A stretch of 64,000 bases of DNA from Xestospongia muta. Its lineage: Eukaryota > Porifera > Demospongiae > Haplosclerida > Petrosiidae. The notes under the pieces are model-generated. The model saw nothing but the letters and a program-made list of their open reading frames with translations. It was not told where the DNA came from and did no database searches. The position numbers were made by a program, and so were the translations under genes. Positions 50,596-64,000 of this stretch are shown here, in pieces; positions within the stretch are counted from its first letter, which is position 1, and every line of letters starts with the position of its first letter. The DNA is taken from the NCBI GenBank assembly GCA_963693285.1, contig OY848927.1, positions 1,552,501-1,616,500 on the forward strand, read 5' to 3'.

Positions 50596-53475
50596 ATGTC
50601 TGATAATCTCAGTCCTCCTACTATTCATCTACTTTGTGATGAATTAAGACAAGTAGTTGAATGGGATCAAGTAGCTATAAATCTCAAGGTACCTTTTGTT
50701 GATGTCAGAGATATTGAGACACAGTATTCTGGATTATGGCAACGCAAAATGCATTGCTTACAAAAATGGCTTGAACATAGTAACACTGTACATTCATGGC
50801 ATACTATAGCTGATGCAGTAGACAAAATCAATCCAGCAGTTGCTGAACATATCAGAAACAAATATGCTACTATATTAGATGATGTACCATCAACTACACA
50901 ATATGAAGAACATACCAGCCAAAATGATGATATCGTTAGTATTAGTCACCACATCAATGAAGAGCAACAACCAAACAAAAGTGAAGTTGAAGTTGATCAA
51001 GTAATTGTACAAACAATTAATGACTTTATAGATAGATTTGCTATGTTAGTTGCAGAAACTCAGTCATCTTTACAACAACGGCCAAATATCCTTTCACCCT
51101 TTTATCGATACTTGAAAACACTACGATTAAAAGGCCAATCATCATTACCAGATGAAGCTAATGTCACATATGACAAATTGTTTGATGTCTTAGACTCTCA
51201 CTGTCATTACTTCAATGGATTACGTCTTTTCAAAATAGCTCAAAACTTTCTTTCTGACACCGACTTGCCAAGTAAATTGAAGTTATATCAAAATGATTTA
51301 GTTGCATTCAAAAAGTCAACAAAAATGAAAGATCTTGTTGACAAGATAATAAAATCAAGACAAAACACAACAGGTACAGTTCAGGTGGCATTGAAAGTAG
51401 AAGAAATGTGGCTAGAGGTCTCATTAGAGCGTTTTGAACTTCTTATAAAATTACTTTTACAAGAATTAAAGGAGTTTCTTCAAGACATTTTCGTCAAAGA
51501 AGGATGTATGTATGTGAGGTGGAATATTTCTAAAGAAGTAGCTAGTCTTATTACAACAACTATGTTTAGTCCCATATTGTTAGCAGCAGTTGGAGTCATC
51601 TCTCTAACAGTAGGAACTACAGTATTGTATGCCAATGACCATACAAAAGATGATCTGACATTTGACACAGCTCTGTTGAGGGCTGTTCAATCTGGTGGTC
51701 CTCTTCCGGCTATAGCTCTTCTTGTTGAAGTAGGTGGTAATCCTAACCAACTGATACAGTCATGTGAAACAGTACTATCTATTGTACCCAAAATAAAAAC
51801 TGATGATGGCACTACTATTTTACATATAGCTAGTCAATATGGATACTCATGTGTCATCTCTATCTTACTTCACAAGGGAATAAACTACCAGACTAGTAAA
51901 AATGGCCACACACTTCTTATGATAGCTAGTCAGAGTGGTTATGATGATATTGTCCAGCTCTTACTTCAGAGAAATGTTCCAATGAATACCCGAAATAATA
52001 ATGGATCAACAGCACTTTTCATTGCTAGCCAAAATGGTCACTCATCCGTCATTTCTACCTTACTTACTAATGGAGCAGACCCTAACCTAGCTGAGAATGA
52101 TGGCTGGACACCTCTCATGATAGCCAGTCAGAATGGCCATGGTCATGTCGTCCAACTATTACTAGAAAGAAATGTTTGTAAAGATATTCAAAACAACCTT
52201 GGAGCAAATGCAATCTTTATTGCTAGCCAGAATGGTCACATACTTATTGTCTCTACCTTACTTGGAAGTGGGGCAAATCCCAACCTAGCTAATAATAATG
52301 GCTGGACACCTCTAATGATAGCCAGTCAGAATGGTCATTGTGATGTTGTTCAACTCTTGTTAGAAAAGAGCATTTTAACAAATAGCAAGAACAAAAATGG
52401 GTCAACGGCTATTTATATTGCTAGTCAGAATGGTCATTCGGCTGTTGTTTCAACCTTACTTGATAATGGGGCAGATCCTAACCTAGCTAAGAATAATGGT
52501 TGGACACCTCTAATGATAGCAAGCCAGAATGGTCACAGTGGGACAATTCAGATCTTGTTAGAGAGAAAAGTTCCAACTAATACCAGACTAGAAGATGGAA
52601 GAACGGCAATTTTTATTGCTAGTCAGAATGGTCACTCTTCTGTTGTTTCTACTTTACTCGACAATGGGGCAGACCCAAACTTATCTGCTAATAATGGCTG
52701 GACACCTTTCATGATAGCTAGTCAGAATGGTCATGTTGATGTTGTTCAAACCTTTCTACAGAGGAGTGTTTCGACAAACACTCAAAACAATATTGGATCA
52801 ACAGCAATTTATCTTGCTAGTCAGAATGGTCACTTTTCTGTCATTTTTGCTTTACTTAGCAATGGGGCAGACCATAACCTTGCCAGAGATAATGGTACAA
52901 CACCCTTTATGATAGCCAGTGAGTGTGGTCATAATGATGTCGTTCAACTGTTATTAGAAAAGAACATTGCAGCAAATGCCCAAAATGATAATGGAGAAAC
53001 AGCAATTTATCTTGCTAGCCAGAACGGTCACTCATCTGTCGTTTCTACTTTACTTGACAATGATATAGACCCCAACCTAGCTGAAAAAGATGGTTGGACA
53101 CCACTTATGATAGCTAGTCAGGGTGGTTATGATGATGTTGTCCAGCTCTTACTCAAGCAAAATGTTTCAATAAATACCCAAAATAATAATGGATTAACAG
53201 CACTTTCAATTGCTAGTCAGATTGGTCACTCATCCATTATTTCTACCTTACTTAGCAATGGAGCAGATCCTAATCTAGCTAATTATGATAGCTGGACCAC
53301 CAATGAACGTGTTGGTTGTTTATTCAAACCACAAATTAATATTCAAGAAACTATTGCTGGTCTAGATCTCCGAAGATCAATTACTGGTTCCATCGAATCA
53401 GGCTATGCATCCAGTAGATTGACAATATCTAGTCGCTCATCTTTAGCAGACACTGATTCAAGGATTTTTGATTGA
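50596..53475 (+). CDS. Death domain-TM-ankyrin protein, copy 2, intact
   Basis: One open frame of 959 codons from MSDNLSPPTIHLLCDELRQV; an upstream in-frame Met (50536) lies before a likely 5' UTR acceptor and is less probable. Residues ~1-92 are a death domain (CLQKWLEHSNTVHSWHTIAD). Residues ~130-300 are a helical linker. Residues ~300-320 (VKEGCMYVRWNISKEVASLI) and a hydrophobic helix at ~325-345 (ILLAAVGVISLTVGTTVLY) follow. Fifteen full ankyrin repeats span ~403-897, with a broken sixteenth (DSWTTNERVG). The tail has ESGYASSRLTISSRSSLADT, a possible serine phosphorylation region related to copy 1's SGYRSGGLSSYCSS. No signal peptide is present, so if the helix spans a membrane the protein would be tail- or internally anchored. 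The domain mix suggests an adaptor or receptor in immune or death signalling; ligand and partners are unknown. Confidence 0.85.
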   Translation: MSDNLSPPTIHLLCDELRQVVEWDQVAINLKVPFVDVRDIETQYSGLWQRKMHCLQKWLEHSNTVHSWHTIADAVDKINPAVAEHIRNKYATILDDVPSTTQYEEHTSQNDDIVSISHHINEEQQPNKSEVEVDQVIVQTINDFIDRFAMLVAETQSSLQQRPNILSPFYRYLKTLRLKGQSSLPDEANVTYDKLFDVLDSHCHYFNGLRLFKIAQNFLSDTDLPSKLKLYQNDLVAFKKSTKMKDLVDKIIKSRQNTTGTVQVALKVEEMWLEVSLERFELLIKLLLQELKEFLQDIFVKEGCMYVRWNISKEVASLITTTMFSPILLAAVGVISLTVGTTVLYANDHTKDDLTFDTALLRAVQSGGPLPAIALLVEVGGNPNQLIQSCETVLSIVPKIKTDDGTTILHIASQYGYSCVISILLHKGINYQTSKNGHTLLMIASQSGYDDIVQLLLQRNVPMNTRNNNGSTALFIASQNGHSSVISTLLTNGADPNLAENDGWTPLMIASQNGHGHVVQLLLERNVCKDIQNNLGANAIFIASQNGHILIVSTLLGSGANPNLANNNGWTPLMIASQNGHCDVVQLLLEKSILTNSKNKNGSTAIYIASQNGHSAVVSTLLDNGADPNLAKNNGWTPLMIASQNGHSGTIQILLERKVPTNTRLEDGRTAIFIASQNGHSSVVSTLLDNGADPNLSANNGWTPFMIASQNGHVDVVQTFLQRSVSTNTQNNIGSTAIYLASQNGHFSVIFALLSNGADHNLARDNGTTPFMIASECGHNDVVQLLLEKNIAANAQNDNGETAIYLASQNGHSSVVSTLLDNDIDPNLAEKDGWTPLMIASQGGYDDVVQLLLKQNVSINTQNNNGLTALSIASQIGHSSIISTLLSNGADPNLANYDSWTTNERVGCLFKPQINIQETIAGLDLRRSITGSIESGYASSRLTISSRSSLADTDSRIFD
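51800..53325 (+). repeat. Ankyrin array of copy 2, two-repeat higher-order unit
   Basis: Fifteen 33-residue repeats plus a truncated one, alternating TAIYIASQNGHSSVVSTLL-DNGADPNLAKN and TPLMIASQNGHxDVVQLLLE-RNV types. Gene-specific variants (IASQNGHSSV here, CASQNGHLSV in copy 1) are shared among repeats within the gene. Confidence 0.9.
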
Positions 53476-53713
53476 CTTAGCAGTATATTAAAAGTTAGAT
53501 AAAAATAGGTGTCTAGAATATGTGGACTGGACTATCAAATCAAGTCACTTTTTTAAAAAAATTAGCTTGATTATAATTATTTTGGTCTAAATTCAAAAAG
53601 AACAAGTGTCCAAAAGGAAAATATTTAACATATATCAATAGCACCATTAACTTCACTGAAGCATCAAACACACACACATACATACATACATATATACATA
53701 CATACATACATAT

Positions 53714-53748
<35 letters not shown>

Positions 53749-54048
53749 ATCACGTAAGGGTGGTAATGGGTTGAAGACTTCAGTGATTGAGTAAGACTCA
53801 GCTACAAATTTCAAATGACAAAGACAACAAAGGTCACTGACGTTCAGGATTGTTTAGAAGACATTCCATGTATACAAACACAAACTGTACTTATAATTCA
53901 ATAATACTATCATATTATAGACAAACACACAACATATAATGTACGTGTAATATTATGAGGGCTAATACTTTGACACACACTAATACACAAAATTAGTATA
54001 ATTTAATAATAATAATAAACAGCCCCTTTAATAACAAGTTAATAATTA
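53476..54048. other. Intergenic region between copy 2 and the USP9X-type gene
   Basis: Convergent 3' flanks. It contains a mixed (CATA)n/(TA)n microsatellite at about 53660-53748 (CACACATACATACATACATA then TATATATATA). No gene recognised. Confidence 0.6.

Positions 54049-64000
<9,952 letters not shown>

Overview
Organism. The window is nuclear DNA of an animal with short, dense genes. It is AT-rich, many introns are only about 50-70 bp, and the exons are small with ordinary GT-AG borders. Metazoan genes (RYK, angiomotin, FIBP, NUDC, USP9X) sit beside a fibrinogen-like secreted protein and tandem death-domain/ankyrin/transmembrane genes. Together this suggests a demosponge such as Amphimedon. 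That is inference from gene style and content; no species was tested. Functions below come from protein similarity recognised by eye, with no database search.  Layout. 387-5835 (+): RYK-type receptor pseudokinase, with a hAT transposon in one intron. 6403-7448 (-): fibrinogen-like secreted protein carrying a one-base frameshift, followed by a tandem copy lacking most of its coding region (7697-8165). 8377-9591 (-): GALE. 10451-11417 (+): ANKRD49. 11736-13812 (-): coiled-coil protein, divergent from NUBP2 (13888-15475, +). 15555-17992 (-): single-pass membrane protein with a polyproline tail, divergent from an angiomotin homologue with an N-terminal SAM domain (18263-23264, +). 23518-36483 (-): tight same-strand run of DRC9/IQCG, an intronless NAE1, and eIF2A, whose introns hold two small inverted-repeat elements and a 35-bp minisatellite. 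36676-37421 (-): unrecognised small secreted helical protein. 38315-39748 (-) FIBP and 39819-43170 (+) NUDC share a 70-bp divergent promoter. 43741-53475: tandem duplication of a death domain-TM-ankyrin gene. Copy 1 is frameshifted, copy 2 is intact, and between them lie a degenerate third fragment and a hidden three-exon gene for a 57-residue cysteine-rich secreted peptide (48923-49215, -). 54049 to the window end (-): most of a USP9X-type deubiquitinase, 5' end outside.  How the genes relate. Most are housekeeping genes from separate pathways: galactose metabolism, cytosolic Fe-S assembly, NEDD8 activation, translation, HSP90/dynein chaperoning, ubiquitin removal and ciliary motility. Angiomotin and USP9X meet in Hippo/junction biology in vertebrates. 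The fast-evolving part is 43.7-53.5 kb, where a receptor-like death-domain family is duplicating and its ankyrin repeats are being homogenised around a small cysteine-rich secreted peptide. This is the best candidate for something undescribed.
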